This document shows, piece after piece, positions 42,951-52,661 of a stretch of DNA of 64,000 nt. This stretch comes from Gleimia hominis. GTDB taxonomy: Bacteria; Actinomycetota; Actinomycetes; Actinomycetales; Actinomycetaceae. Every line of letters begins with the position of its first letter. Positions within the stretch are counted from its first letter, which is position 1. The notes beneath the pieces are model-generated. The model searched no databases. It saw only the letters and a list, made by a program, of their open reading frames with translations, and was not told the DNA's origin. The position numbers and the translations under genes were made by a program. Location: the NCBI RefSeq assembly GCF_032085515.1, contig NZ_JASXSX010000001.1:1240001-1304000 (forward strand). The letters run 5' to 3'.

Positions 42951-45900
42951 GTGTCTAAACGACAACCGAGCCCTATAGACAACACTTTCTTGCGTGGCAA
43001 AGCGGTGCGCGTGCCGCAGTGGATTGCCACAGTACTGTATTTTGCAGCGCTGTGGTCGGCCCTGCTGCTAACCGGTGCGTTCGACACGGTACCGTTCAAC
43101 TGGGTGACGCTAGCCCTGTTCCTACTTGGGCTTCCGAGCGTGTCCGGGTTGCACGTGACAGTGGGGCTTGCGGTACTTGCCTACCTTGTTTCCACGCGTA
43201 AACGCGTCGGCTGGTGGGTGTTGCTGGGGATCCAAGTGGTCAGCCTGCTGGGGATCGCGATGGCGATACTGATTGCGGTGGCCCCGCATTTGCTGGCCAG
43301 TAACACGGTTGAGAACCTGGATGCGAACGCCCTGTTTGACCTGCCGAGCGAGCTCGTGGTGTTCGTAGTTTTGAAAGTCTTGTGTTCCGCCATCATCACC
43401 GCGTGGCTGCTGCGCATTCGCCGCGCTTTCCCGGGGCGGATCATGCCCGGTTCAATCATTGCAGCACTAGTGGTGCTGGCGGTTGGATTCTTAACTGCGA
43501 TCGCCACGGGGTCAATCCTGTGGACGCTCGCGGGGCGGCCCGAACCGGAGGGCAGTTCGAAACACTGGATTATCGGCACCGCGATGGGGCGGTATCTAAC
43601 GCGCCTGCTCACGGGTGAGCCCTCCGTTGGCGGTCCCCTGTGGATTCGGGTTGTGATCTCCACAATTATGGCGATCACGATTGTCGCTGCCCTATTTGTA
43701 TTCCTGAGGGGCCGGCGCATGCCGGGGCGCACAATGGCGGACGATTTGAAGGTCCGCGACCTACTGGCCCGCTACGGCAGTGACTCCCTGGGGTACTTCG
43801 CAACGCGCGCAGACCGCTCGATTGTGGAGTCTGCGGATGGAGAAGCGGTGGTTTCTTATGCGGTGGCACTGGGCGTGTCGATTGTGGGTGGAGACCCGAT
43901 TGGGGCGCGGTCGTCGTGGGCGGATGCGATTACGCGGTGGATGTCACTGTGCGCGCACTACGGGTGGGTGCCGGCCGCCATGTCCGTGTCGGAAGAGGGC
44001 GCGAAAGCATTTCGCGAAGCGGGTTTTCTTGTGCGCCTGATGGGCGATGAGGCGGTGATTCACACCCGTGACTTTTCGCTGTCTAAACCGAGTTCTAAAC
44101 CGTTGCAGCAGGCGGTGCGCCGCGTGCAGCGGGCGGGCGTGCAGATTCACGCGGCGCGGCAAAGCGACATTTCCTCCGAAATAAAGGAAAAAATCGCTCG
44201 TGCTGCGCAGCAGTACCGCGTGGGCGATGAACGCGGGTTCACGATGGCGTTAGACCGGGTGGTGAGCCCAGAAGACCCCAGTAGCCGACTGGTTTGGGCA
44301 ACCCGGCCAGATGGGATGATCGAGGCGGTGCTGTCGTTTGTTCCATTCGGTCACCACGGCTTGTCGCTGTCGCACATGCGCCGCTACTCGGGCGCCACGA
44401 ACGGGGTGGTGGAGGCCATGGTGGTGCACTTGCTGCGCGAATGCGCGGATGCGGGCATCACCCAGGTGTCGTTGAACTTCGCGATGTTCAGAAAGTTCTT
44501 CGTCCAGGGTGAAGCGGTGGACGCGCGGGCGTTTGACCGGGCTCTGTATTCGATTATGCGGTTGGCGTCGCGATTCTGGCAGTTAGAAAGCCTGTATGAG
44601 TCGAATGCCCGCTACGCCCCCGAATGGGTGCCGCGCTACATGTGTTTACCCGGTATAGCGGAAGGCTCCCGGGTGGGTTTGGCCGCCGGCGTGCTGGAAG
44701 GCTTCGTGCCGCACCTGGGGCGCAAGCGCGTCGTCGAGTGGACTCCAACACGCGAATATTTGGACGCGGTGCACGAGATTGAAGCGACGAGTGTTGCGGA
44801 TGTGGTTCCTTCCCAGCCTGAGGTGCAGTGTGTCCGCGCTGCAAAAGCCCACTGGCTGGAAGAGCGCGGCATGGACCCGTACCCACCGGGTTTGCCTGTG
44901 CCCTCATCGGTAACTGCTGTGGAGCAGGCGCGAGCGCTGAAAGTGGACACGATTTCTGACGTTGAAACCCAGGCGGGTGGTCGAGTGCGGTACATCCGCG
45001 ACCACGGGGGCATCGTGTTTGTGGTGCTCGAACAAGAGCGCGTGCAGATCCAAGCGGTTTTTGAACGTTCGAAAGCCAAATACTTCGACCTGTTACCGGG
45101 AGTGCAGCGCGGGGACGTGATCCGCGTGGAGGGCTACGCGATGCGCACGCGCACGGGGGAGTATTCCGTGAGCGTGCGCAAGTGGGCGATGGCGGCGAAA
45201 GCGATTCGGCCGGTACCTCACGTGGGCGATGTGATTGACCCCAGTCAGCGCGGGCGCGAGCGGGTACGTTACCTGCTGTCTAATCCGGATGCGGTCCACC
45301 TGTTGCAACTGCGTTCCAAAGCGGTGAAACGCATCCGCGAGTTCATGGCGGAGCAAGGGTATTGCGAAGTGGAAACCCCCATGCTGCACCCGGTACAGGG
45401 TGGGGCGAACGCCCGCCCGTTCGTGACGCACATCAACGCTTATGACGCGGACGTGTTCATGCGGATCGCGCCCGAACTGTATTTGAAACGGCTCGCGGTT
45501 GCGGGGATGGGGGCCATCTATGAAATGGGCCGGTCATTTCGTAATGAGGGAGCGGATGCGACCCACAATCCGGAGTTCACGTCGCTTGAGGCCTACCGGG
45601 CGGGCGGGGACTACACGACGATGCGAACGCTCACGGAGCAGCTGATTAAAGCGATGGCAACGGAAATGTTCGGAAAACCGGTGGCGCACCGGCCGGCCGA
45701 CACCCCGGGAGTGGGGCCGCAGACCGCAGCTACGTTTGAGGGGCAAGAACTGCACGAGTTCGACCTGTCTAAACCCTGGCCGGTGGTGCGCGTGTACGAC
45801 GCAGTTTCGCAAGCAGTGGGGCAGCGGATCGAGACGGATACGAGCGTGGAAACCCTCATGGAACTGGCGAAACAGCACGAGGTTGAGATGCCTCCGGTGC

Positions 45901-46316
45901 GTGACCACGCGAACCTCATTGGGGCACTGTACGACGACTTGGTGGAGGCACACACGGTCCACCCCACGTTCTACTGTGATTTCCCAGCTGAAACCTCACC
46001 GCTGACCCGCAAGGACACGCACAACCCGGCGTTAGCGCAGCGGTGGGATCTGGTGGCGTTCGGCATGGAGATTGGGACGGCCTACACGGAACTGACGGAC
46101 CCGCGGGACCAACGGGAACGGTTCACAATGCAGTCGCTCGCCGCAGCTGCGGGGGATCCGGAAGCGATGAGTATCGACGAAGCATTCCTGTCTGACCTGG
46201 AGCTCGGACTTGTTCCGACCGGTGGTTTAGGCCTGGGCGTAGACCGCTTGTGCATGATGCTCACTGGGGTGAATATCCGCCCGCTCCTAACTTTCCCGTT
46301 CGTGAAACCAAAATAA
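42951..46316 (+). CDS. lysX: LysX: lysyl-tRNA synthetase fused to lysylphosphatidylglycerol synthase
   Basis: This 1121-residue fusion has about six or seven membrane helices (residues 15-260), a DUF2156/MprF synthase domain (about 270-600), an OB-fold anticodon domain (about 640-750) and a class II LysRS core (about 760-1121). The core has RIAPELYLKRLAVAGM, GRSFRNEGADATHNPEFTS and GLGVDRLCMMLTG. As in mycobacterial LysX, it probably charges tRNA-Lys and moves Lys onto phosphatidylglycerol, giving resistance to cationic peptides. The start is GTG at 42951. Another LysRS may exist outside the window. Confidence 0.94.
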   Translation: MSKRQPSPIDNTFLRGKAVRVPQWIATVLYFAALWSALLLTGAFDTVPFNWVTLALFLLGLPSVSGLHVTVGLAVLAYLVSTRKRVGWWVLLGIQVVSLLGIAMAILIAVAPHLLASNTVENLDANALFDLPSELVVFVVLKVLCSAIITAWLLRIRRAFPGRIMPGSIIAALVVLAVGFLTAIATGSILWTLAGRPEPEGSSKHWIIGTAMGRYLTRLLTGEPSVGGPLWIRVVISTIMAITIVAALFVFLRGRRMPGRTMADDLKVRDLLARYGSDSLGYFATRADRSIVESADGEAVVSYAVALGVSIVGGDPIGARSSWADAITRWMSLCAHYGWVPAAMSVSEEGAKAFREAGFLVRLMGDEAVIHTRDFSLSKPSSKPLQQAVRRVQRAGVQIHAARQSDISSEIKEKIARAAQQYRVGDERGFTMALDRVVSPEDPSSRLVWATRPDGMIEAVLSFVPFGHHGLSLSHMRRYSGATNGVVEAMVVHLLRECADAGITQVSLNFAMFRKFFVQGEAVDARAFDRALYSIMRLASRFWQLESLYESNARYAPEWVPRYMCLPGIAEGSRVGLAAGVLEGFVPHLGRKRVVEWTPTREYLDAVHEIEATSVADVVPSQPEVQCVRAAKAHWLEERGMDPYPPGLPVPSSVTAVEQARALKVDTISDVETQAGGRVRYIRDHGGIVFVVLEQERVQIQAVFERSKAKYFDLLPGVQRGDVIRVEGYAMRTRTGEYSVSVRKWAMAAKAIRPVPHVGDVIDPSQRGRERVRYLLSNPDAVHLLQLRSKAVKRIREFMAEQGYCEVETPMLHPVQGGANARPFVTHINAYDADVFMRIAPELYLKRLAVAGMGAIYEMGRSFRNEGADATHNPEFTSLEAYRAGGDYTTMRTLTEQLIKAMATEMFGKPVAHRPADTPGVGPQTAATFEGQELHEFDLSKPWPVVRVYDAVSQAVGQRIETDTSVETLMELAKQHEVEMPPVRDHANLIGALYDDLVEAHTVHPTFYCDFPAETSPLTRKDTHNPALAQRWDLVAFGMEIGTAYTELTDPRDQRERFTMQSLAAAAGDPEAMSIDEAFLSDLELGLVPTGGLGLGVDRLCMMLTGVNIRPLLTFPFVKPK

Positions 46317-46322
46317 CCTCAA

Positions 46323-46447
46323 GAACTATATTTGCTTGTGGAACCAAAGCCTCTGTGCATCCACAAGATCTGGCAAAAATATGATCGCGTGCGGAACGAA
46401 AAACGGGGGACTTGTTAAACCGGGCATGGGGCGTAAAGATATAGTTC
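46323..46447 (+). other. Nested inverted repeats between lysX and pfkB-like gene
   Basis: Outer arms GAACTATA (46323-46330) and TATAGTTC (46440-46447) enclose inner arms CTTGTGGA (46335-46342) and TCCACAAG (46360-46367). The 169-base gap is more AT-rich than its surroundings. It may be an RNA element or a remnant of a small transposable element. Confidence 0.5.
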
Positions 46448-46485
46448 ATAGGGACCTTGAATAGGAGTAGGGAACAGGAGCACAC

Positions 46486-47466
46486 GTGTCGCGATTTATT
46501 TCTACCCAGCCGATTCATTTGAACCTGCCCACATCGATTCCAAAACTTCCCGAGCGCGGCGAGATTCTGCTCGCTAGCTCCATGTTGGCAGCGCCCGGCG
46601 GGGGGTTTTTAGGACTCGCCGCGGCCGGTGAACTAGGGGTCCATGCCGCCGCCCTGTCCGTACTCGGATCGGGGCCGAACTCGTTCGTGGCGCGCCGCGT
46701 TCTACGCCAGCGCAGCATCGAAATCTTGACTGAAGAAATGATCGGTGACATCGGGGTTGCGATGCAACTGGTGGAAGAAGGCGGGTACACCACCACCGTG
46801 TTGTCGGTAGGCGTGGAATCCGACCCGCCTTTAGCGATGTTCCACCAGGTGGAAGTGCAACCCGGCGACGTGGTGCTGGTACACGGCCTCACCATGACTA
46901 ACTCTCAAGCCGCCAAACAAATCGCCCGGTGGGCCGCGAACCTCGACGAAAGCATCACGGTAGTGCTGTGTCCTTCCCCCATGCTCGACCAGATCGATCC
47001 CGAAGTGTGGCCCATGCTGCTGCACCGGGCGGACTACCTGAGTTTGAACTTGCGTGAAGCCCGGATCCTCCCGGGACTGCTGGAACCTGGTGAGGTTGGG
47101 TGGCAGGCCGTCGCCGAGCGGATGCGGCCCAACACCGTTGTGGTGCGCCGCATGGGGTCCATTGGGTGTGAATACCACCGCAACGGCGACGCCGCTTCAC
47201 GCGTGGTGGTCCCCGCTTTTCACGTCCCCGTTGCGGACACCTCCGGGGTTGGGGACATTCACGTGGGGGCCATGTGCGGGGCGCTCGCAGTGGGACACGA
47301 CGTGGGCGCCGCGGTACTCATTGCGAACGCGGCGGGCGCCGTAATGATCTCGCACGAGTACTCAATGCACATTCCTTCGCTGGACGACCTCATGGCATTC
47401 CTCGACTTTGACCCCACTGAACCGGCGTGCCTGGACACAGCCGCGGCCTCTAAGCGGGTAAATTAA
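46486..47466 (+). CDS. PfkB-family carbohydrate kinase-like protein
   Basis: This 326-residue protein of the ribokinase/PfkB fold has an N-terminal GGG(F/L)LGLAAAGELGV region resembling the sugar-binding GGxxxNxA motif, and a C-terminal DTSGVGDIHVGA in place of DTxGAGDxFxGA. The catalytic Asp is kept. The substrate cannot be told. The start is GTG 46486 with AGGAG nine bases upstream. It precedes ftsK by eight bases. Confidence 0.8.
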   Translation: MSRFISTQPIHLNLPTSIPKLPERGEILLASSMLAAPGGGFLGLAAAGELGVHAAALSVLGSGPNSFVARRVLRQRSIEILTEEMIGDIGVAMQLVEEGGYTTTVLSVGVESDPPLAMFHQVEVQPGDVVLVHGLTMTNSQAAKQIARWAANLDESITVVLCPSPMLDQIDPEVWPMLLHRADYLSLNLREARILPGLLEPGEVGWQAVAERMRPNTVVVRRMGSIGCEYHRNGDAASRVVVPAFHVPVADTSGVGDIHVGAMCGALAVGHDVGAAVLIANAAGAVMISHEYSMHIPSLDDLMAFLDFDPTEPACLDTAAASKRVN

Positions 47467-47474
47467 CTTATACT

Positions 47475-49925
47475 ATGGCACACGAACGCGCGAAAAAATC
47501 CGATCAGCCTACCGATGAATCCAACCGCTCACCCCTGCTGAGTCTTATTACCACAATCGGTTCCGCGTTCTTCAAAGGCATCCGTACGGGCGTTCGTTTT
47601 TTTGCCCGAGGGGTGGCGGCGGCGTATCGGCACGTCCACGCGTGGGATCCACAGCTAAAACGTGACATCGTCGCAGTAGTTCTAGTTCTCCTCGCAGTTT
47701 TATTCGCGTTAGGTACCTGGCTGCACACGTCCGGTGGGGTGGGGCAGTGGTTCCAGAACCTGGGGCGAAACCTGGCTGGGGTTTTTGACGTCACGATCCC
47801 AATTGCTCTCGTCTACGTGGCGGTACAACTGTTCAATGCCCGGGTAGAAAACCGCTTGCCGGCGCAAATAACAGCACTGATTGGAACCGCTGCAGCCCTA
47901 ACTGGGATGGTGCAGGCAACGCGCGCAAACCCCCCGCTGTCAAACCTGCCGCGGGTCGCAGACGCCGGCGGTGTGATCGGCTGGTTCTTCGGATACCCCC
48001 TCACTGCGCTGCTGACCAGTGGTGGGGCAGTGATCGTGCTCCTACTGGTTTTGCTCGCATCCGCCGTCATCGCTATGCGCACGCCCCTTCGCGACCTGCC
48101 CCGCGTCCTCAAACAAGGGTTCCGCCGGCCAGAGGCTGCGGAGCAAACCCCGCATTTGGATGAATACGATGCAGACGAAGCGTTCCGCACCGCCCACGAA
48201 GTTGAAGACAACACCCAGGTTTTCCCCGCCGAGCACGAAGTCTACGAACCCTCCCAAGCACTACCAGGCGATGCCGAACCCGCAACCGAAGTGTTCACGC
48301 CCACCGGCTCTTCGAAGCGTGACGCTCAGCCGAGTCCAACCTCGCCTGAGCCCTCCAGCGCGGACCTCCCCGTGACTGCAAATCCGGACGATCCAAATGC
48401 ACCTTACGAACTGCCCGGTGACAATGCACTGGTTAAAGGTGCGCCCCACAAGACCCGCTCTGCTGTGAACGACCAGGTAGTGCACGCCCTCCAACAAGTC
48501 TTGGATGAGTTCAAAGTCGATGCCACTGTGGATGGGTTCTCGCGCGGGCCAACCGTTACCCGCTACGAAGTTTCCCTTGGTACCGGCGTTAAAGTCGAGC
48601 GGATTGAACAGCTTTCCAAGAACATTGCGTACGCGGTTGCGTCAGCGGACGTGCGGATCCTCTCGCCCATTCCCGGAAAGTCTGCAATCGGTGTGGAAAT
48701 CCCCAACGCGGACCGCGAAACCGTTGCGCTCGGTGACGTGTTGCGTTCCGCCGCTGCACTGCGCAATCACCATCCCCTCGCCGTTGGGGTTGGGAAAGAT
48801 GTTGAGGGCGGCTACGTCGTCACAAACATTGCGAAAACCCCCCACCTGCTGGTGGCGGGCGCAACTGGTTCCGGTAAGTCGTCTTTCGTTAACTCGATGA
48901 TCACGTCCATCATGATGCGTGCCACACCCGCTCAGGTGCGCATGATATTGGTGGATCCAAAACGCGTGGAACTCACCATTTATGAAGGGATCCCGCACCT
49001 GATCACCCCGATTATTACCGACCCGAAGAAGGCGGCGGAAGCCCTGGAGTGGGTCGTTAAAGAAATGGATCACCGCTACGACGACCTTTCACAATTTGGG
49101 TTCAAACACATTGACGACTTCAACAAGGCAGTGATCGCTGGGCAAGTGCAAACCCCACCCGGTTCCGAACGCGAGCTCAGCCCGTACCCGTACCTGCTGG
49201 TTGTTGTCGATGAGCTGGCGGACCTCATGATGGTTGCTCCACGCGACGTAGAAGCCTCGATTCAGCGCATCACCCAGTTGGCACGCGCGGCCGGTATCCA
49301 CCTGGTCTTAGCGACGCAGCGTCCCTCAGTGGACGTGGTGACCGGGCTAATCAAGTCCAACATCCCATCCCGGCTCGCGTTCGCAACCTCCTCGCTTGCG
49401 GACTCGCGAGTTATTCTGGACCAGTCGGGAGCGGAGAAACTCATCGGGCAAGGTGACGCCCTCTACCTACCCATGGGCGCGGGAAAACCAATGCGCGTGC
49501 AAGGCGCGTGGGTAACCGAATCGGAGATCCACCGCGTAGTGGACCACGTGAAATCACAAATGGCGCCCGTGTACCGAGAAGATGTGACGGAACCAGCGAA
49601 GAAAACGATGGTGGCCGAAGACATCGGTGACGACCTCGACGACCTCCTGCAAGCTGCGGAACTCGTGGTGTCAACGCAACTGGGCTCCACTTCCATGCTC
49701 CAGCGCAAACTGCGGATTGGATTCGCGAGGGCAGGCCGCCTCATGGACCTACTGGAATCGCGCGAAATTGTAGGGCCGTCACAAGGATCCAAAGCCCGCG
49801 AAGTGCTGGTGGAACCAGAAGCGCTACCACAGGTTCTGGCAATGCTCAGGGGCGAGAATCCGGTAGGCTCAGAAGAGAGCAGTGAAGCAAGTGAAGAAGA
49901 CGCGTGGCAACTCACTGGAAGATAA
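47475..49925 (+). CDS. ftsK: DNA translocase FtsK
   Basis: This 816-residue membrane-anchored motor pumps DNA through the division septum and helps resolve chromosome dimers. The N-terminal membrane domain (about four helices, residues 60-205) is followed by a short acidic/Pro linker, the alpha-beta motor (Walker A GATGSGKSS, Walker B LLVVVDELADLMM, RPSVDVVTGLIKSN) and the gamma DNA-reading domain (SMLQRKLRIGFARAGRLMD). TAACTT (47464-47469) lies five bases before the ATG, so the start may be leaderless. Confidence 0.95.
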   Translation: MAHERAKKSDQPTDESNRSPLLSLITTIGSAFFKGIRTGVRFFARGVAAAYRHVHAWDPQLKRDIVAVVLVLLAVLFALGTWLHTSGGVGQWFQNLGRNLAGVFDVTIPIALVYVAVQLFNARVENRLPAQITALIGTAAALTGMVQATRANPPLSNLPRVADAGGVIGWFFGYPLTALLTSGGAVIVLLLVLLASAVIAMRTPLRDLPRVLKQGFRRPEAAEQTPHLDEYDADEAFRTAHEVEDNTQVFPAEHEVYEPSQALPGDAEPATEVFTPTGSSKRDAQPSPTSPEPSSADLPVTANPDDPNAPYELPGDNALVKGAPHKTRSAVNDQVVHALQQVLDEFKVDATVDGFSRGPTVTRYEVSLGTGVKVERIEQLSKNIAYAVASADVRILSPIPGKSAIGVEIPNADRETVALGDVLRSAAALRNHHPLAVGVGKDVEGGYVVTNIAKTPHLLVAGATGSGKSSFVNSMITSIMMRATPAQVRMILVDPKRVELTIYEGIPHLITPIITDPKKAAEALEWVVKEMDHRYDDLSQFGFKHIDDFNKAVIAGQVQTPPGSERELSPYPYLLVVVDELADLMMVAPRDVEASIQRITQLARAAGIHLVLATQRPSVDVVTGLIKSNIPSRLAFATSSLADSRVILDQSGAEKLIGQGDALYLPMGAGKPMRVQGAWVTESEIHRVVDHVKSQMAPVYREDVTEPAKKTMVAEDIGDDLDDLLQAAELVVSTQLGSTSMLQRKLRIGFARAGRLMDLLESREIVGPSQGSKAREVLVEPEALPQVLAMLRGENPVGSEESSEASEEDAWQLTGR

Positions 49926-49960
49926 GTTAACCCCGGTGGGTACCGGGAGAGGCGGGGACT

Positions 49961-50578
49961 ATGAATAAAGCGCAAATGGACGACAACGTGTCGAAAGCGC
50001 GGGGGAGTGAAGAAATCTGGAATCTCCCAAACATTTTGACAATGCTGCGGCTGGCCCTAGTGCCGGTGTTCATAATCCTCATGTTCATCCCCTCAACGGC
50101 GTGCCGCTGGGTGGCCCTGGTGGTGTTCATGGTTGCTGCGGCAACGGATCATTTCGACGGTGAGATTGCGCGCAAACGCGGGTTGATTACAGACTTCGGA
50201 AAGATTTGGGATCCGATTGCTGACAAGGCGTTAACGCTGGGCGCGTTCATCGTGTTGTCCATAACGGGCCTGCTCGGATGGTGGTTTACGATAATCGTGG
50301 GCGTGCGCGAACTGGGGATCACGTGGATGCGCCGCCGGCTTCTGCGCCGCGGCATAGTGGTCGCCGCGAACTCCGGTGGGAAAGCAAAAACCGTGTCGCA
50401 GATGTTCCTCATCTTCCTCCTGGTTGGCCCGTGGACCACGTGGATTACCGCTCCCGCGTTCGCTACCGCCTTACGCTGGGTGACCGTGGCATTTATCGCG
50501 ATCGCATTCGTCCTCACCGTCTGGTCCGGTGGTGTGTACGTGGTGGAAGCGGCGAAAATCGTCCGCAAGCGAAGTTAG
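49961..50578 (+). CDS. pgsA: CDP-diacylglycerol--glycerol-3-phosphate 3-phosphatidyltransferase
   Basis: This 205-residue membrane enzyme of phosphatidylglycerol synthesis has an intact CDP-alcohol motif (DGEIARKRGLITDFGKIWDP, of the form DGxxARxxxxxTxxGxxxDxxxD) and four or five membrane segments. It follows ftsK as in other actinobacteria. Its product is the lipid that LysX, encoded 5 kb upstream, may lysinylate. Confidence 0.92.
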   Translation: MNKAQMDDNVSKARGSEEIWNLPNILTMLRLALVPVFIILMFIPSTACRWVALVVFMVAAATDHFDGEIARKRGLITDFGKIWDPIADKALTLGAFIVLSITGLLGWWFTIIVGVRELGITWMRRRLLRRGIVVAANSGGKAKTVSQMFLIFLLVGPWTTWITAPAFATALRWVTVAFIAIAFVLTVWSGGVYVVEAAKIVRKRS

Positions 50579-50659
50579 TAACGGACATTTCCCCGCCTGT
50601 TCCTCTCCCCACCTTTTCTCTCACCACCTGGACCTCTAAACGTGTGATTCCCCACTTAT

Positions 50660-50723
50660 CGACTTGGAATATTGTTTGCTGAACCGGGGTTTACGTTCAT
50701 ATGAAGGAAAAAAGTCCAAGTCG
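50660..50723 (+). promoter_or_regulatory. Inverted repeat upstream of clgR
   Basis: CGACTTGGA (50660-50668) and TCCAAGTCG (50715-50723) are perfect 9-base arms separated by 46 bases. They lie in the 239-base gap between pgsA and clgR. No known operator was matched, and the gap otherwise looks non-coding. Confidence 0.5.
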
Positions 50724-50817
50724 TTATTACATTAAGGTGGCACCGTCAGATCAGACGGGACGCATAACACACCCACGAGCATTAAAGAATCAAGCATCTG
50801 TTCGATACGGTAGGAAT

Positions 50818-51147
50818 ATGCAGGCATCAAAGATTGAGACACTGTCATTGCGAGAGCACCTTGGGGAAGTGCTGCGAAACATTCGCCGCCACCAGGGGCG
50901 CACACTCCGGGACGTGTCTTCCGATGCGCAGGTTTCCCTCGGGTATTTATCGGAAGTTGAACGCGGGCAGAAAGAAGCATCGTCAGAACTGCTGCTAGCA
51001 ATCTGCAACGCGTTGGATGTACCGCTGTCGTTCGTGTTGCGTGAGGTCTCCGACCGGATCGCCGCACTAGAGAACGTGAAGGTACCCGACACGGTACCCG
51101 ACTACCTGGAGTCTTCTTTAGCGGAGCGGATGACGCTTCTGAGCTAG
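50818..51147 (+). CDS. clgR: XRE-family regulator, ClgR-like
   Basis: This 109-residue helix-turn-helix protein contains LREHLGEVLRNIRRHQG and LRDVSSDAQVSLGYLSEVERGQKEASSELL, noted by its key block SxGYLSExERGxKExSSELL. That block is typical of actinobacterial ClgR, the activator of clp protease genes. The frame is open from 50701, but ATG 50818 begins the conserved part. Its position after pgsA and before DUF3046-recA supports ClgR. It lacks the LAA-type degradation end of some homologues. Confidence 0.85.
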   Translation: MQASKIETLSLREHLGEVLRNIRRHQGRTLRDVSSDAQVSLGYLSEVERGQKEASSELLLAICNALDVPLSFVLREVSDRIAALENVKVPDTVPDYLESSLAERMTLLS

Positions 51148-51169
51148 AAATTAGAACGGAGCTAGGCAA

Positions 51170-51391
51170 GTGACGATCTCAGAGTTCTGGAGGAATGTGG
51201 AAGCGGTCTACGGATCCTGTTACGGCCGCTCACTGGTTGGGGATCTATTCTTGCCACACTTGGGGGGTACCGCCGAGCAGGCCCTCAAGGACGGGATGGA
51301 ACCCGACACGGTCTGGAATGAACTCGTAGACGAAACGGATGTTGGCGACGAAGCCCGGTGGGTGCACCGGCAACCACAGCCCGCGCGTTAA
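51170..51391 (+). CDS. DUF3046 protein
   Basis: This 73-residue protein has SEFWRNVEAVYGSCYGRSL and LGGTAEQALKDGMEPDTVW, the hallmarks of DUF3046, a small actinobacterial family commonly found just upstream of recA. The start is GTG at 51170. The function is unknown. Confidence 0.85.
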   Translation: MTISEFWRNVEAVYGSCYGRSLVGDLFLPHLGGTAEQALKDGMEPDTVWNELVDETDVGDEARWVHRQPQPAR

Positions 51392-51400
51392 CATCACACT

Positions 51401-52585
51401 GTGGCTAACTTGAACGAAACTAATCGGACGAACAATTCCGAGGCTGGTTCGCGAGCTGATCGTATGAGCGGGGCGACGATCGGTTCGCCCGATGAATCGG
51501 TGGCCGGTCCGGCAGTTTCTAAGCCCGACTGCGGAGCGTACCTGATTGTTAATCCTCGGGCTGGAAAGCAAAAGTTACACAGTCGCGTGGTGCAGCTTCA
51601 AAGTCACCTTGCGCGGGCGCTTAACGTCGACCACGTGCCCGTGTATTTCACCCACGGACCGTGGGATGCTCCGAATATCGCGAGTGATCTAATTGCCCGC
51701 TCACCGCGCGCGTTGATCGCCGTGGCAGCTGGTGACGGAACTATCAGCGAGGTGGCGCATGCGCTGGTTGGTTCGCGCGCTCGGTTGTTGGCGCTACCGT
51801 ATGGGTCCGGAAATGACCTCGCTCGATCCCTATACCGCGGGCATGCGCACCGTCCTCATCAAATTATTGACGCTATTGCCACTGGTGGCTTAGAGACGTA
51901 CCGGGTGGATACCCTGCGGGTTCGTGCACCTCGATACCGGCTGGGCCGAGCCCGGCAGTGGCGCACCAACTTGGACCGCTACGTTATTAACGCGGTTTCA
52001 ATCGGCTTGGACTCGCGCGTAGCGGCGATTGCGAACAGCATTCAGCGGCGGTGGCCCGCGTTGTCGAACGTTAGCTATTTTCTTGGCGCTGCTGTAGCAA
52101 TGGTGGGGCGCAAGCCGTCGGCCATGCAAATGGGCCACAGCGACCCCAAGGGTAAGTGGCGCAACAAAGCGCGGTCCTACGACTTGTGCGCGGTGTGTAA
52201 CGCGTCTTTCTACGGCGGCGGGTTCGAACCAAACCGCAGGGGCCGGTTGAATGACGGCATGATCGACGTGTATTGGAGTAAACCGCTCAAACTAGAGCAG
52301 ATTATCCGACTCGTGGGGCGGTTCAAGACAGGTAAGCCGATCGATACGCGCGTGCTGGAGCGCTACCAGGGGGAACGGTTCGACTTCGAATCTCTCAGTA
52401 ACGAACCTCTCGTTCTCACGCTGGACGGCGAAGTGGCTTACGTGCCGAAAGCGTACGTGCAGGTTGTGTCGCACGCCGTTAATGTGTCCTTACCACGCGT
52501 TTGGGGCACCCCATTGGGACTGCGTCCCGGAGCAGATGATTCCATATCGAACGCGCGCGTTCCGGGTGTTTCCAAAGCTGATTAG
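51401..52585 (+). CDS. Diacylglycerol kinase catalytic-domain protein
   Basis: This 394-residue lipid kinase-like protein (YegS/DagK fold) contains YLIVNPRAGKQK, AAGDGTISEVAHAL in place of GGDGTxxEV, PYGSGNDLARSL and a C-terminal beta-sandwich. The first 45 residues are Ser/Asn-rich and unrelated to the fold. GTG 51401 lies six bases after TAACAT (51389-51394) without a ribosome-binding site, which suggests leaderless expression. The insertion between DUF3046 and recA is unusual. Confidence 0.85.
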   Translation: MANLNETNRTNNSEAGSRADRMSGATIGSPDESVAGPAVSKPDCGAYLIVNPRAGKQKLHSRVVQLQSHLARALNVDHVPVYFTHGPWDAPNIASDLIARSPRALIAVAAGDGTISEVAHALVGSRARLLALPYGSGNDLARSLYRGHAHRPHQIIDAIATGGLETYRVDTLRVRAPRYRLGRARQWRTNLDRYVINAVSIGLDSRVAAIANSIQRRWPALSNVSYFLGAAVAMVGRKPSAMQMGHSDPKGKWRNKARSYDLCAVCNASFYGGGFEPNRRGRLNDGMIDVYWSKPLKLEQIIRLVGRFKTGKPIDTRVLERYQGERFDFESLSNEPLVLTLDGEVAYVPKAYVQVVSHAVNVSLPRVWGTPLGLRPGADDSISNARVPGVSKAD

Positions 52586-52631
52586 GGGGCCGCGCGGATC
52601 TGGTTGATTTTCAACAGGCGCTGGATTCGAT

Positions 52632-52661
52632 TTCTTATTCGAACAGGTGTTCGGTTAGACT
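52632..52661 (+). promoter_or_regulatory. recA promoter with LexA (SOS) box
   Basis: CGAACAGGTGTTCG (52640-52653) fits the actinobacterial LexA consensus CGAACRNRYGTTYG exactly. It lies between TTCTTA (52632-52637) and the -10 TAGACT (52656-52661), so LexA would block RNA polymerase. DNA damage would induce recA-recX. Confidence 0.88.
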
